A DNA stretch of 64,000 nt from Novispirillum itersonii subsp. itersonii ATCC 12639. GTDB lineage: Bacteria > Pseudomonadota > Alphaproteobacteria > Rhodospirillales > Rhodospirillaceae. The DNA is taken from positions 1 through 64,000 of the forward strand of contig NZ_KB907337.1 in NCBI RefSeq assembly GCF_000381985.1, in the 5' to 3' direction. This document shows positions 17,242-25,463 of this stretch, in pieces. The notes below the pieces were generated by a model that was given only the letters and a program-made list of their open reading frames with translations, was not told where the DNA came from and did not search any database. Made by a program: the position numbers and the translations under genes. Position 1 is the stretch's first letter, and each line of letters begins with the position of its first letter.

Positions 17242-17525
17242 GGCTGGGGGCTCCCGGTTTGGTCGTTTCCTTTTTTGCCTTCCGTCATTGTCTGCTTGGC
17301 AGCAGAGGGTCTGATGCGGCCGCAGTGTGGAAGGCTTGTAAACAGGGGACGGCAAAATAGTTTCCCGCGCAACTATTTTTTCGGATCAGTTTCTTTTTGT
17401 GCGGTGCTTCTCGCGCAGGACGCGGGTGCAGCAGGCGGCGGCAACCCTGAACGGCCGCTTCAGGCCCTATTCATCATTAAAATGACATATTCAATATGAA
17501 GCACCTTTAAGGGGTAGGTAGCATC

Positions 17526-17669
17526 ATGTTGAAAAAAATGATTTTTCAGGGGATTTTTTCCGCGCTGGTGATCGGCCTGCTGTCGGCAGGCTATGCGCTG
17601 ATGCGGGCCCCTGATGTTTCCACCGGACTGACACAGATGGCGTCAGCCTTTGCAGAAGGGGACGACTGA
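17526..17669 (+). CDS. 47-aa membrane peptide at the head of the SHP/cytochrome operon
   Basis: MLKKMIFQGIFSALVIGLLS begins a single hydrophobic helix (residues 5-25). A short polar tail ends FAEGDD. RBS AAGGGG is about 10 nt upstream. Its stop overlaps the start of the cytochrome b561 gene (TGATG), a strong sign of a real, translationally coupled gene. No family recognised. It could assist assembly of the b-type cytochrome. Confidence 0.65.
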   Translation: MLKKMIFQGIFSALVIGLLSAGYALMRAPDVSTGLTQMASAFAEGDD

Positions 17670-18208
17670 TGGCGGCGCTGTCTCAATCCGGCGGGCAGAC
17701 CCGGCGGGCATCCGGCGGACTGAAGCGGCCCGCGCAGATTGCCGTTCTCCGCCTGTGGCACGCGCTGCTGGCCGGGGGCTTTGTGGTCGCGTGGGCGACG
17801 GGGGATGAGAACACCTACGCCCTGCATCAGTTTTCCGGGTACGTGGTGCTGGCGGCGCTGGTGCTGCGGGCGCTGATGGCGGCGTTCAGCCCGGCGGAGA
17901 GCCTGCTGCGCTGGCCGGTGCTGCGGCGGCAGCAGGTGATGGACTGGCTGCGGCGCGGCAGCGGGCGCAATCCGCTGTTTGCCGGGCTGGCGGTGGCCCT
18001 GCTGCTGACGGTGGCAGCCACGGCGACCAGCGGTGCGGTGGCCGACTGGATGACGTGGATGGAGCACCCGCACGAAGCGGCCAGTGATGTGACGCTGGCG
18101 GTGATCTTCGCCCATGTTGCCTTTGTGTTTTACCAGTATGGCGGGCGGCCGTGGCTGCTGGCGCAGATCCGCCGGATCAAAGACCGCTTTGGGGGGAAAT
18201 CATCATGA
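17669..18208 (+). CDS. Cytochrome b561-type membrane protein of the SHP operon
   Basis: 179 aa with four hydrophobic helices. Candidate heme-ligating His residues occur in the first (RLWHALLAGG), second (LHQFSGYVVL) and fourth (IFAHVAFVFY) segments, plus EHPHE in the loop. This is the di-heme b561/Ni-hydrogenase-type cytochrome b fold. It would take electrons from the quinone pool and pass them to the periplasmic diheme cytochrome encoded downstream. Its stop overlaps the SHP start (ATGA). Confidence 0.85.
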   Translation: MAALSQSGGQTRRASGGLKRPAQIAVLRLWHALLAGGFVVAWATGDENTYALHQFSGYVVLAALVLRALMAAFSPAESLLRWPVLRRQQVMDWLRRGSGRNPLFAGLAVALLLTVAATATSGAVADWMTWMEHPHEAASDVTLAVIFAHVAFVFYQYGGRPWLLAQIRRIKDRFGGKSS

Positions 18209-18618
18209 AAACGGCTGTTCTGTTGACGGCGGCCCTGCTGGCGGCGGCGTCTCCGGCGCTGGCGGCTGACGGGGCGGCGGCCCGGCAGGCAATCCTGAAA
18301 ACCTATCAGGCGGAGATCCCGGGATTCAGCGGTTTTGATGCCGGGCGTGGCGAAGCGCTGTACCGGGCGGTGGTGGCGGGCAGCGACCCGCGCATCACCG
18401 GCTGCACCAGCTGCCACACCGCCAATCCGCGCCAGCCGGGCCAGAATGCCAAGACCGGGCGGGCGATTGATCCGGTGGCGGTGTCGGCCAATTCCGACCG
18501 TTTCACCGATGCGGACCGGGTGGAAAAGCAGTTCAGCCGCGATTGTAAGACCGTCCTTAACCGGGCCTGCACGGCGCAGGAAAAGGGCGACTACATCACC
18601 TTTCTGATGGGGCAGTAA
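18205..18618 (+). CDS. shp: SHP-type oxygen-binding monoheme cytochrome c (DUF1924)
   Basis: 137 aa with a signal peptide ending at about ALA20. Heme attachment is at C67-T-S-C70-H71. A conserved ANSDRFTD block holds Asn96, the position expected for the labile Asn heme ligand of Rhodobacter sphaeroides heme protein. Two further Cys (114 and 122) can form the disulfide known in SHP. In that family the reduced heme binds O2 or NO. Neighbours are the cytochrome b561 and the diheme partner DHC, the known SHP gene set. Symbol assigned by family and context. Confidence 0.85.
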   Translation: MKTAVLLTAALLAAASPALAADGAAARQAILKTYQAEIPGFSGFDAGRGEALYRAVVAGSDPRITGCTSCHTANPRQPGQNAKTGRAIDPVAVSANSDRFTDADRVEKQFSRDCKTVLNRACTAQEKGDYITFLMGQ

Positions 18619-18621
18619 AAA

Positions 18622-19062
18622 ATGAAGATCAGCCTGTTTGCCCCCGTCGGTCTGGTGGCGGCGGTTCTGGGGTTTCCGGCACTGGCCGGGCCCGACCGGG
18701 TGCCGCCGCTGACCGATGCCCTGACCCGGGCGGAATGCGGCACCTGCCACATGGCGTTTCAGCCGGGGCTGCTGCCCGCGCGGTCGTGGGATCGGATGAT
18801 GGACACCCTGTCCGATCACTTCGGCGATGATGCCAGCCTGCCGCCGGATAAAGTGGCGCACATCCGCGCCGTGCTGGTGGCCGGGGCCGGGCGGGACCGC
18901 CGCGCCCCCGATGCCACCCCGCAGCGGATCACCGAGGCGCGCTGGTTCACCCACGAACACGACTTTGCCCCGGCGGTCTGGAAAAAGCCCGGCGTGGTGA
19001 CAAAATCCAACTGCGCCGCCTGCCACCGGGGGGCAGAGCAGGGGGTGTATGAGGATGACTGA
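18622..19062 (+). CDS. Diheme cytochrome c DHC
   Basis: 146 aa. The signal peptide runs to about LAG23. Two heme sites are visible, C39-G-T-C42-H43 and C131-A-A-C134-H135. HEHDF and RWFTHEH between them supply candidate sixth-ligand His. This matches the DHC family (about 120-residue mature protein) that reduces SHP. It starts 3 nt after the shp stop, so the four genes form one operon: small peptide, b561, SHP, DHC. Confidence 0.87.
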   Translation: MKISLFAPVGLVAAVLGFPALAGPDRVPPLTDALTRAECGTCHMAFQPGLLPARSWDRMMDTLSDHFGDDASLPPDKVAHIRAVLVAGAGRDRRAPDATPQRITEARWFTHEHDFAPAVWKKPGVVTKSNCAACHRGAEQGVYEDD

Positions 19063-19070
19063 GCCGCCGG

Positions 19071-19949
19071 TTACTGTCCGGTCAGGCCAAACACCGTGCG
19101 GAAGAAGGCAACGGTGCCAGCCCGGGCCTTCTCGGTGGCATCGACGTTGCGGATGAAGGCCACACTGCCGCCCTGACCCAGATTGGCGGCAGGATCGCTG
19201 ATGGTCCTGTCCATGCCGGGCGGTGAGTCAAAGCCGTGGGTGGCATCCGGGTAGTAATCGAGGGTCATCAGGGTCCGCTGGCTGTCCGGCAGGGCATCCA
19301 TAAACCGCCGGGCGGCATCCGGCGGGCCGTAGGTATCCTGCCCCCCGGCCACCAGACGCAGCGGCGCACCTGTCAGTTCGGCGTAGACTGCGGCGGTGTC
19401 GGGTGATTTTGCGATGTTCTCATGCATGTACCACACGGCATAAAAGGCCACATGGGCGGCAAATTTCGGTCCGCCGTTGGGGAAGAAGGCGGCCCATGTC
19501 GCCTGCGATGCGGTACGTACCGCCAGATTGCCGCCCCACGAAAAGCCCATCACCCCGATGCGGGCGGGGTCGATATCCGGCCGTGCGGCCAGATACTGAA
19601 GCGCCCCGAAGGCATGGCTGAGGGTTTCCGTATGGCCGCCACGCGGGCGCTGGCCTTTGTTGAACATGAACACTTCCAGCGTTGCCATCCCCGCCTTTTG
19701 CAGGGCGCGGGAATGGTCGGCCCCGCGCCCGTCAATGCCGCCGCTGCCATGCAGCAGCACCACGGCAGGCCACGGCGGCGGCGCACCGTTTTCCGGCAGG
19801 CGCAGGGTGGCGGTGACGGTTCCGTGCGCCGGATACCCGGTGCCCTGTGCCCCGGGAAAGGTCACCTCCTCGAAGGCGGATGCGACCGGTGGGGACAGCA
19901 GGGGACCAAGCAACAGCAGCAGGGACAGGGCGAGAACAGGCAGACGCAT
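19071..19949 (-). CDS. Secreted dienelactone-hydrolase-family alpha/beta hydrolase
   Basis: 292 aa. The Sec signal (LALSLLLLLGPLLSPPVASA) ends at about residue 25. The catalytic triad is visible as S137 in GFSWGG, D205 in GGQD and H238 in ATHGF. VVLLHGSGG gives the oxyanion region. The nucleophile is Ser instead of the Cys of classical dienelactone hydrolase, so an esterase is more likely. It is convergent to the DHC gene with only 8 nt between the stops. Periplasmic. Substrate unknown. Confidence 0.82.
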   Translation of the reverse strand: MRLPVLALSLLLLLGPLLSPPVASAFEEVTFPGAQGTGYPAHGTVTATLRLPENGAPPPWPAVVLLHGSGGIDGRGADHSRALQKAGMATLEVFMFNKGQRPRGGHTETLSHAFGALQYLAARPDIDPARIGVMGFSWGGNLAVRTASQATWAAFFPNGGPKFAAHVAFYAVWYMHENIAKSPDTAAVYAELTGAPLRLVAGGQDTYGPPDAARRFMDALPDSQRTLMTLDYYPDATHGFDSPPGMDRTISDPAANLGQGGSVAFIRNVDATEKARAGTVAFFRTVFGLTGQ

Positions 19950-20039
19950 GGACGAACCCCTTGCCGGACGGGAGAGTGATTTTATCTTTGCACGGTTGAA
20001 AATCCCGGCATCGTTTTTTACGGATGTTTCTAACGGGCC

Positions 20040-20510
20040 TTATTCCCCCTCCACCACAAAGTCCGGGGCGTAAGACACCGGAAAATTCACCGAGCGGGCG
20101 ATGAAGCAGACGCTGTGAATGCGGTGGTGGATCGCTTCGGCCGCCGCCAGATCGGTGCCGGGGCGCACGGTGATTTTCGGGCGCAGGGTGGCTTCGGTGA
20201 AGCGCCCGGCCCCGCCGGGTTCCACCACGCCGGTGGCGGTCGGCGTGTCCTGATAGGCGGTGACGGTGATTTTGGCGTCGGCCGCGTAGTGCAGATACCA
20301 CAGCATATGACAGGCCGAGAGGGCGGAGAGCAGCAGATCTTCCGGGTTCATCTTCGTCGGGTCGCCGCCCAGCAGCGGATCGTTGGAGCAGCTGATCACC
20401 GGCTTGCCCGGCACGGCGATGTCCCATGTGCGGTCATAGGCGCGGTAATGGGCGGTGCCGTCGCCACGGTTGCCGGTCCAGTGAATGTGGCTGGTGTAGG
20501 TGTGGGCCAT
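20040..20510 (-). CDS. OsmC/Ohr-family peroxide-reducing protein
   Basis: 156 aa from ATG 20510 (MAHTYTSHIHWTGN). The two peroxidatic/resolving Cys are C67 in SALSACHML and C135 in SVCFIARS, spaced as in OsmC proteins. It detoxifies organic hydroperoxides using a dihydrolipoyl or other thiol donor. It is divergent from a GntR gene. A 14-bp palindrome between them probably controls both. The longer frame upstream crosses the GntR coding region and is not used. Confidence 0.87.
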   Translation of the reverse strand: MAHTYTSHIHWTGNRGDGTAHYRAYDRTWDIAVPGKPVISCSNDPLLGGDPTKMNPEDLLLSALSACHMLWYLHYAADAKITVTAYQDTPTATGVVEPGGAGRFTEATLRPKITVRPGTDLAAAEAIHHRIHSVCFIARSVNFPVSYAPDFVVEGE

Positions 20511-20546
20511 GATGCTGTCCTTGCCAGAGCCGTCAGAGTGCGGCAT

Positions 20547-20560
20547 GTATACGCGTATAC
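20547..20560. promoter_or_regulatory. Perfect 14-bp palindrome, probable GntR operator
   Basis: GTATACGCGTATAC lies 22 nt before the GntR start and 36 nt before the OsmC start. FadR/VanR-type GntR proteins often bind GTATAC-containing palindromes. Its position in a 72-nt divergent gap fits autoregulation and control of osmC. Confidence 0.65.
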
Positions 20561-20582
20561 GGATTCTGGGTCGGAGGGCAAG

Positions 20583-21254
20583 ATGTCTTTGGCGGATCTT
20601 CTGCGGCAGGAAATTCTGGCCGGGCGGCTGCCCCCCGGCACCCTGCTGTCGCAGACAGAAACGGCGGAACGGTACGGCGTCAGCCGTATTCCGGTGCGGG
20701 ATGCGTTTCAGCAACTGGCCCATGACCGGCTGGTGACGGTGATCCCCGGCAAGGGGGCGCAGGTGATCCGCCTGTCTGCGGCAGAGCTGACAGAGGTTTA
20801 CGATCTGCGGATTCTGCTGGAAGGTGACCTGCTGCGGCGGGCGGTGCGGGCGGCGGGGCCGGACTATGCGGCAGAGGTTGATTACGCCCTGCGCAAGTCA
20901 GACCTTGAGGCCGGCCGCCCCGGCTGGGCCGACGGCGACTGGTTTTTCCACCGCACCCTTTATGCCCCGGCCAGCCGCCCGCGCCAGCTGGCGATGGCGG
21001 AGGAACTGCGCCGCCTGTGTCTGGTGCATGTGCCCAGCTATGATACGCTGACGCAGGCAACGCCGGACTGGCTGGCCCATCACGCGGCGATGGCGCGGGC
21101 GGCGGTCGCCGGGCGGGCAGAAGACGCGGTGGCGGCGCTGGAACAGCATCTGGATGCGGCGCGGCGCTTTCTGCTGGGGCTGTCCCCTGAGGATCCGGGA
21201 GCGGGAAGTCAGGGGTCAGGAAATCAAGTGGCAGAGGATCTGGGCCATGTTTGA
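20583..21254 (+). CDS. GntR-family transcriptional regulator (FCD/FadR subgroup)
   Basis: 223 aa from ATG 20583 (RBS GGAGGG). The winged HTH is at residues 1-65 (GTLLSQTETAERYGVSRIPVRDAFQQL). An all-helical FCD domain follows, with metal/ligand residues D-x3-R (YDLRILLE), HR (FHRTLY) and HHAAM. The ligand is probably a carboxylate or amino acid. The start of the LysE gene overlaps its 3' end by 8 nt, so the regulator and exporter are co-transcribed. The ligand of this regulator may therefore be the exported compound. Confidence 0.88.
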   Translation: MSLADLLRQEILAGRLPPGTLLSQTETAERYGVSRIPVRDAFQQLAHDRLVTVIPGKGAQVIRLSAAELTEVYDLRILLEGDLLRRAVRAAGPDYAAEVDYALRKSDLEAGRPGWADGDWFFHRTLYAPASRPRQLAMAEELRRLCLVHVPSYDTLTQATPDWLAHHAAMARAAVAGRAEDAVAALEQHLDAARRFLLGLSPEDPGAGSQGSGNQVAEDLGHV

Positions 21255-21879
21255 GTATTCATTGCTGCACTGGGGGGCTTTTCTGTCCGCCGCCCTGCTG
21301 CTGAACCTGTCGCCGGGGCCGGATATGGCCTTTATTCTGGGGCAGACGGTGCGCGGTGGCCGGTCTGCCGGGTTTTCCGCACTGGCGGGGATCTGGACCG
21401 GCGCTTTCGGCCATGTGCTGATGGCCGCCGCCGGGCTGTCGGCGGTGCTGGCGGCCTCGGCGGTGGCGTTTGCTGCCGTCAAATGGGCCGGGGCGGCTTA
21501 TCTGATCTGGCTGGGGATCAAGGCGCTGCGGTCTTCCGGCGGGGGGCTGACGGTCGATGCCGCGCCCCCGGCCCGGCTGGGGGCGGTATACCGGCAGGGT
21601 ATTGTGGTGTCGCTGCTGAACCCCAAGGTGGCCGTGTTTTTTCTGGCCTTTCTGCCGCAGTTTGTGGTGCCGGGGGCCGGGCCGCTGTGGGCGCAGCTGA
21701 TGCTGCACGGGGTGCTGGTGATCGCGGCGGCTGCCGTGGTGGAGCCGCCGCTGATTCTGGCCGGGGGGCTGCTGACCGCGCGGCTGCGGGCCAGCCCGAA
21801 GATCGGCCTGTGGCTGGACCGGACTCTGGGCGGCCTGCTGATTGCGCTGGGCCTGCGGCTGGCGGTGCAGGACCGGTAA
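21247..21879 (+). CDS. LysE/RhtB-family amino-acid exporter
   Basis: 210 aa from ATG 21247 (MFEYSLLHWGAFLSAALLLNLSPGPDM). The LSPGPDMAFI motif is the family signature, and about six hydrophobic helices are visible. GRSAGFSALAGIWTG and NPKVAVFFLAFLPQF are further hallmarks. It exports amino acids or analogues by proton antiport. It overlaps the GntR gene, suggesting regulator-exporter pairing. Confidence 0.9.
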   Translation: MFEYSLLHWGAFLSAALLLNLSPGPDMAFILGQTVRGGRSAGFSALAGIWTGAFGHVLMAAAGLSAVLAASAVAFAAVKWAGAAYLIWLGIKALRSSGGGLTVDAAPPARLGAVYRQGIVVSLLNPKVAVFFLAFLPQFVVPGAGPLWAQLMLHGVLVIAAAAVVEPPLILAGGLLTARLRASPKIGLWLDRTLGGLLIALGLRLAVQDR

Positions 21880-21900
21880 AGGGCCCGCCTGAGGGCCCTT
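21879..21900. terminator. Bidirectional terminator between convergent genes
   Basis: AAGGGCCC (21879-21886) pairs with GGGCCCTT (21893-21900). It lies exactly between the LysE stop and the thioesterase stop. Confidence 0.65.
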
Positions 21901-22282
21901 ACCCGATCACCCGCGATTTGCGGTTTTCGTCGATGGCGACGAAGGTGAACAGCCCTTCGGTGACTTTTTCGTGAATATCGCTGTCACCGCGCCGCACCCA
22001 GGCCTCGACATGCACCGCGATCGAGGTGCGGCCCCGCCGGGCTTCGCGGCAGTAACAGGTCAGCTCGTCACCGACCAGCACCGGCTTGTGGAAGGTAAAG
22101 CCATCCACCGCCACCGTGGCGACACGGCCTTTGGCCTTGAAGCGGGCAAAGGTGCCCCCGGCGATATCCATCTGGGCCATCAGCCAGCCGCCGAAGATAT
22201 CGCCCGACGGGTTGGTGTCGGCGGGCATCGCCAGAGTACGGATCGAGATTTCGCCGGAAGGGCCGGGGCTGTCACTGCTCAT
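21899..22282 (-). CDS. Acyl-CoA thioesterase, YciA-type hotdog fold
   Basis: 127 aa from ATG 22282. Family core: ADTNPSGDIFGGWLMAQMD (catalytic Asn/Asp region), then GRVATVAVDGFTFHKPVLVGD. YciA-type enzymes hydrolyse medium- to long-chain acyl-CoAs in the cytoplasm as hexamers. The upstream part of the open frame is made of an 18-bp tandem repeat and is unlikely to be translated. Reading starts just downstream of it. Confidence 0.85.
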   Translation of the reverse strand: MSSDSPGPSGEISIRTLAMPADTNPSGDIFGGWLMAQMDIAGGTFARFKAKGRVATVAVDGFTFHKPVLVGDELTCYCREARRGRTSIAVHVEAWVRRGDSDIHEKVTEGLFTFVAIDENRKSRVIG

Positions 22283-22298
22283 CAGGGGGAGTCCTCTG

Positions 22299-22370
22299 GT
22301 CAGGGATGAACTGGTGGTCAGGGATGAACTGGCGGTCAGGGTTACACCGGCTGTCAGGGATGAACCGGCG
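22299..22370. repeat. Four 18-bp tandem repeats upstream of the thioesterase gene
   Basis: Units at 22299, 22317, 22335 and 22353. Consensus GTCAGGGATGAACTGGCG; the third unit is the most diverged. They occupy the thioesterase promoter/leader region, and copy number changes would alter spacing without frameshift. Confidence 0.85.
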
Positions 22371-22679
22371 GGCCGGGGCAGGGCACAGTCGGGCCGGGGA
22401 TAGCAGCCCGGCGCAGCGGGATCAATACGGGGGTCAGAATATGTCATCGGCGGCGGGATCGGACCAGAAATCTTAACAGGCAGGGCCGAAAAAGCCCCGG
22501 GGGACAGGCGGGGATTCCGCTGTTTTCTCAGTCCGACTGATATAGTATCCCTGACGGCGGGTTGCCCAGACCGGGTTTTCCGATAGGTGCCATGCGGTTT
22601 CCTGTGGTCTTATCCTGTCGGGCCGGTACTGTGCCCGCCCTGTGTTTTCCGTCCTGAAGCAGCGAGTGTTCCCCCGTCC

Positions 22680-24665
22680 ATGTCCGATCTGTTCGAAAAT
22701 CTCGCCCCCAAGTCCACCGGCTATACCGCCAAGGATATCGAGGTCCTCGAAGGGCTGGAGCCGGTGCGCAAGCGCCCCGGCATGTACATCGGCGGCACCG
22801 ATGAAAAGGCACTGCACCATCTGGTGGCGGAAATTCTGGATAACGCCATGGATGAGGCGGTGGCGGGCCATGCCTCGTTCATTGACCTTGACCTGCATGT
22901 GGACGGGTCGGTCTCCATCCGCGACAACGGGCGCGGCATTCCGGTTGACCCGCATCCCAAGTATCCCGACAAGTCGGCGCTGGAAGTGATTCTGACCACC
23001 CTGCATTCCGGCGGCAAGTTCGGCGGCGATGCCTATAAGGTGTCGGGCGGCCTGCACGGCGTCGGCTCCTCGGTGGTGAATGCGCTGTCGGAAAGCATGG
23101 TGGTGGAGGTCGCCCGCGAGCGCACCCTGTACCGCCAGAGCTTTTCCCGCGGGCTGCCGCAGGGCGGGCTGGAAAACCTTGGCGCGGTCCATAACCGGCG
23201 CGGCACGCTGGTGCGCTTCCGCCCGGACCCCGAGATTTTCGGCCCCCGCGCCCGCTTCAAGCCTGCCACCCTGTACCGCATGGCGCGCTCCAAGGCGTAT
23301 CTGTTCCGGGGGGTGAAGATCCGCTGGTCGTGCGACCCGGTGCTGCTGGATGGTCTGGACGGGATCCCGGCGCAGGATGAGCTGCACTTCCCCAACGGGC
23401 TGGAGGATTTTCTCGCCACCATCCTGAAGGACCGGGCGACGGTCTCCAGCGTTTATGCCGGGTCGGGGGCGCTGGCCGACGACATGGGCAGCGTGGAATG
23501 GGCGGTGTGCTGGCCGGAGGATCAGGAGGCGTTCTTCTCTTCCTACGTCAACACCGTGCCGACCCCGGAAGGCGGCACCCATGAACAGGGCCTGCGCAAC
23601 GCCCTGACCAAAAGCATCCGCGCCTACGCCGATCTGGTGAACAATAAAAAGGCATCGGGCCTGACGGCGGAAGATGTCACCGGCGGCGCCTGCATCATGC
23701 TGTCGCTGTTTATCCGCGAGCCGCAGTTTCAGGGCCAGACCAAGGAAAAACTGGCCAGTGCCGAGGCCACCCGGCTGGTGGAACAGGCGGTGCGCGATCA
23801 CTTCGACCACTGGCTGACCGGGGCACCGGATGCGGCCAATGTGCTGCTCGGCCATCTGATTGAGCGCATGGATGAGCGCCTGCGCCGCAAGCAGAGCAAA
23901 GACCTGTCGCGCAAGACCGCCACCAAGCGGCTGCGTCTGCCCGGCAAGCTGGCCGACTGCTCGCGCTCCATCGCTGACGGCACCGAGCTGTTCATCGTCG
24001 AAGGGGATTCCGCCGGTGGTTCGGCCAAGCAGGCCCGCAGCCGCGAGACGCAGGCCATTCTGCCCCTGCGCGGCAAGATCCTTAACGTCGCCTCAGCCTC
24101 CGATGACAAGCTGCGCGCCAATCAGGAGCTGAAAGATCTGGTCGAGGCGCTGGGCTGCGGCGTGCGCGATCACTTCGAGCTGGATAAGCTGCGTTACGAA
24201 AAAATCATCATCATGACCGACGCCGATGTTGACGGGGCCCACATCGCCAGTCTGCTGATGACCTTCTTCTACCGCGAAATGCAGCCGCTGATCGAAGCCG
24301 GGCGGCTGTATCTGGCAATGCCGCCGCTGTACCGGCTGGTGCAGGGCGGCAAAAGCCAGTACGCCCGCGACGACGCCCATAAAGACCAGCTGATGCGCAC
24401 CGAGTTCAGCGGGCGCGGCAAGGTTGATGTCAGCCGCTTTAAAGGTCTGGGGGAAATGCCCCCGGCCCAGCTGAAGGAAACCACCATGAACCCGGCAACC
24501 CGCACGCTGCTGCGGGTGATGCTGCCCAACCGCCGCACCGAGGAAGAGGTGGAGGAATACCACGCCACCGCCAGTCTGGTGGAGCAGCTGATGGGCCGTA
24601 AGGCGGAGCTGCGCTTCCAGTATATTCAGGCCCACGCCCAGTTTGTGAAGGATCTGGACATCTGA
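22680..24665 (+). CDS. parE: DNA topoisomerase IV subunit B
   Basis: 661 aa from ATG 22680. The GHKL ATPase domain comprises EILDNAMDEA (Asn of the ATP site), RDNGRGIP and GGLHGVGSSVVNALS. Then come the transducer domain, the TOPRIM motif EGDSAGGSAKQAR, TDADVDGAHI and the C-terminal LKETTMNPATRTLLRV. Length and lack of the GyrB-specific insertion favour ParE. With ParC it decatenates daughter chromosomes. The longer upstream frame lacks homology. It overlaps the next gene by one base (TGATG). Confidence 0.93.
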   Translation: MSDLFENLAPKSTGYTAKDIEVLEGLEPVRKRPGMYIGGTDEKALHHLVAEILDNAMDEAVAGHASFIDLDLHVDGSVSIRDNGRGIPVDPHPKYPDKSALEVILTTLHSGGKFGGDAYKVSGGLHGVGSSVVNALSESMVVEVARERTLYRQSFSRGLPQGGLENLGAVHNRRGTLVRFRPDPEIFGPRARFKPATLYRMARSKAYLFRGVKIRWSCDPVLLDGLDGIPAQDELHFPNGLEDFLATILKDRATVSSVYAGSGALADDMGSVEWAVCWPEDQEAFFSSYVNTVPTPEGGTHEQGLRNALTKSIRAYADLVNNKKASGLTAEDVTGGACIMLSLFIREPQFQGQTKEKLASAEATRLVEQAVRDHFDHWLTGAPDAANVLLGHLIERMDERLRRKQSKDLSRKTATKRLRLPGKLADCSRSIADGTELFIVEGDSAGGSAKQARSRETQAILPLRGKILNVASASDDKLRANQELKDLVEALGCGVRDHFELDKLRYEKIIIMTDADVDGAHIASLLMTFFYREMQPLIEAGRLYLAMPPLYRLVQGGKSQYARDDAHKDQLMRTEFSGRGKVDVSRFKGLGEMPPAQLKETTMNPATRTLLRVMLPNRRTEEEVEEYHATASLVEQLMGRKAELRFQYIQAHAQFVKDLDI

Positions 24666-25189
24666 TGCCGGACGGGGCGCCGGAAGGCCTGCTGATCACC
24701 GAGACCGCCCGCCTGCGCCTGCGCCGCCTGACCACGGGCGATGCCGCCTTTATGCTGCGGCTGCTGAATGAGCCGGGCTTTCTCGCCAATATCGGCGATA
24801 AGGGCGTGCGCACGCTGGACGATGCGGTGACCCACCTGCGCACCGGCCCGCTGGACTCTTACGCCGTGCATGGCTTCGGGATGTGGCGGGTGGACCGCAA
24901 AAGCGACGGCGTGCCGGTCGGCATTTGCGGCCTGCTGCGCCGTAACGGCATGGAAGACGTGGAAATCGGCTACGCCCTGCTGGCGGAATACGAAGGGCAG
25001 GGCTACACCAGCGAGGCAGCGGTGGCCTGCCGTGATCTGGGGCTGATGGTGCTTGGCCTGCCGCGCATCGTCGGCATCGTCTCGCCCGGCAATATCGGGT
25101 CGGAGCGGATTTTGCAGAAACTCGGCCTGACCTGTCAGGGCCTGCGGGAGGTTTTCCCCGGCAAGCCGCCAGTGGCGTTTTACGCCTGA
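24665..25189 (+). CDS. GNAT N-acetyltransferase, RimJ/RimL-like
   Basis: 174 aa. It opens LLITETARLRLRRLTTGDAAFMLRLLNEPGF, typical of the RimJ/RimL branch. The acetyl-CoA loop region is LLAEYEGQGYTSEAAVA, followed by NIGSERILQKLGL. It transfers acetyl groups to amines; the target may be a protein N-terminus or a small molecule. Its start overlaps the parE stop, so the two genes are co-translated. Confidence 0.85.
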   Translation: MPDGAPEGLLITETARLRLRRLTTGDAAFMLRLLNEPGFLANIGDKGVRTLDDAVTHLRTGPLDSYAVHGFGMWRVDRKSDGVPVGICGLLRRNGMEDVEIGYALLAEYEGQGYTSEAAVACRDLGLMVLGLPRIVGIVSPGNIGSERILQKLGLTCQGLREVFPGKPPVAFYA

Positions 25190-25213
25190 GGGGAAGCAGG
25201 CTGTATGTTGATG

Positions 25214-25231
25214 ATTTATATCAATATAAAT
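25214..25231. other. AT-rich 18-bp palindrome in a low-GC spacer
   Basis: ATTTATAT-CA-ATATAAAT sits in the 270-nt AT-rich gap (25190-25463) between convergent GNAT and kinase genes. No gene begins here, so it is either a weak terminator stem or part of the transferred segment carrying the kinase. I see no ORF in the gap. Confidence 0.4.
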
Positions 25232-25463
25232 CGATTTGTTTATGTAAATGTCTATTTGTTTTTTTCTATTGATATTTTATGTGATGATATGTTCACTTTT
25301 TAGTGTGGGGCTCAGATTTTATTCTAAGCGGAATTGACTTCCGAAGGCCCGAAAGAGTGCCATATCACCTTGATGATAGATAGAGAAAGCACGCTTTCCG
25401 GATGTTTTCAATTTATTGTATTGTAAAAATAATAATTAAATGTAATTCTGTGAGTTAATACTT

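Noticed and set aside
22587-22679. Extended N-terminus of ParE
   Set aside because: No homology or RBS; the ATG at 22680 begins the conserved ParE sequence.
25190-25463. Regulatory RNA or origin in the AT-rich spacer
   Set aside because: Only a single palindrome and AT-richness are visible; nothing specific supports either.
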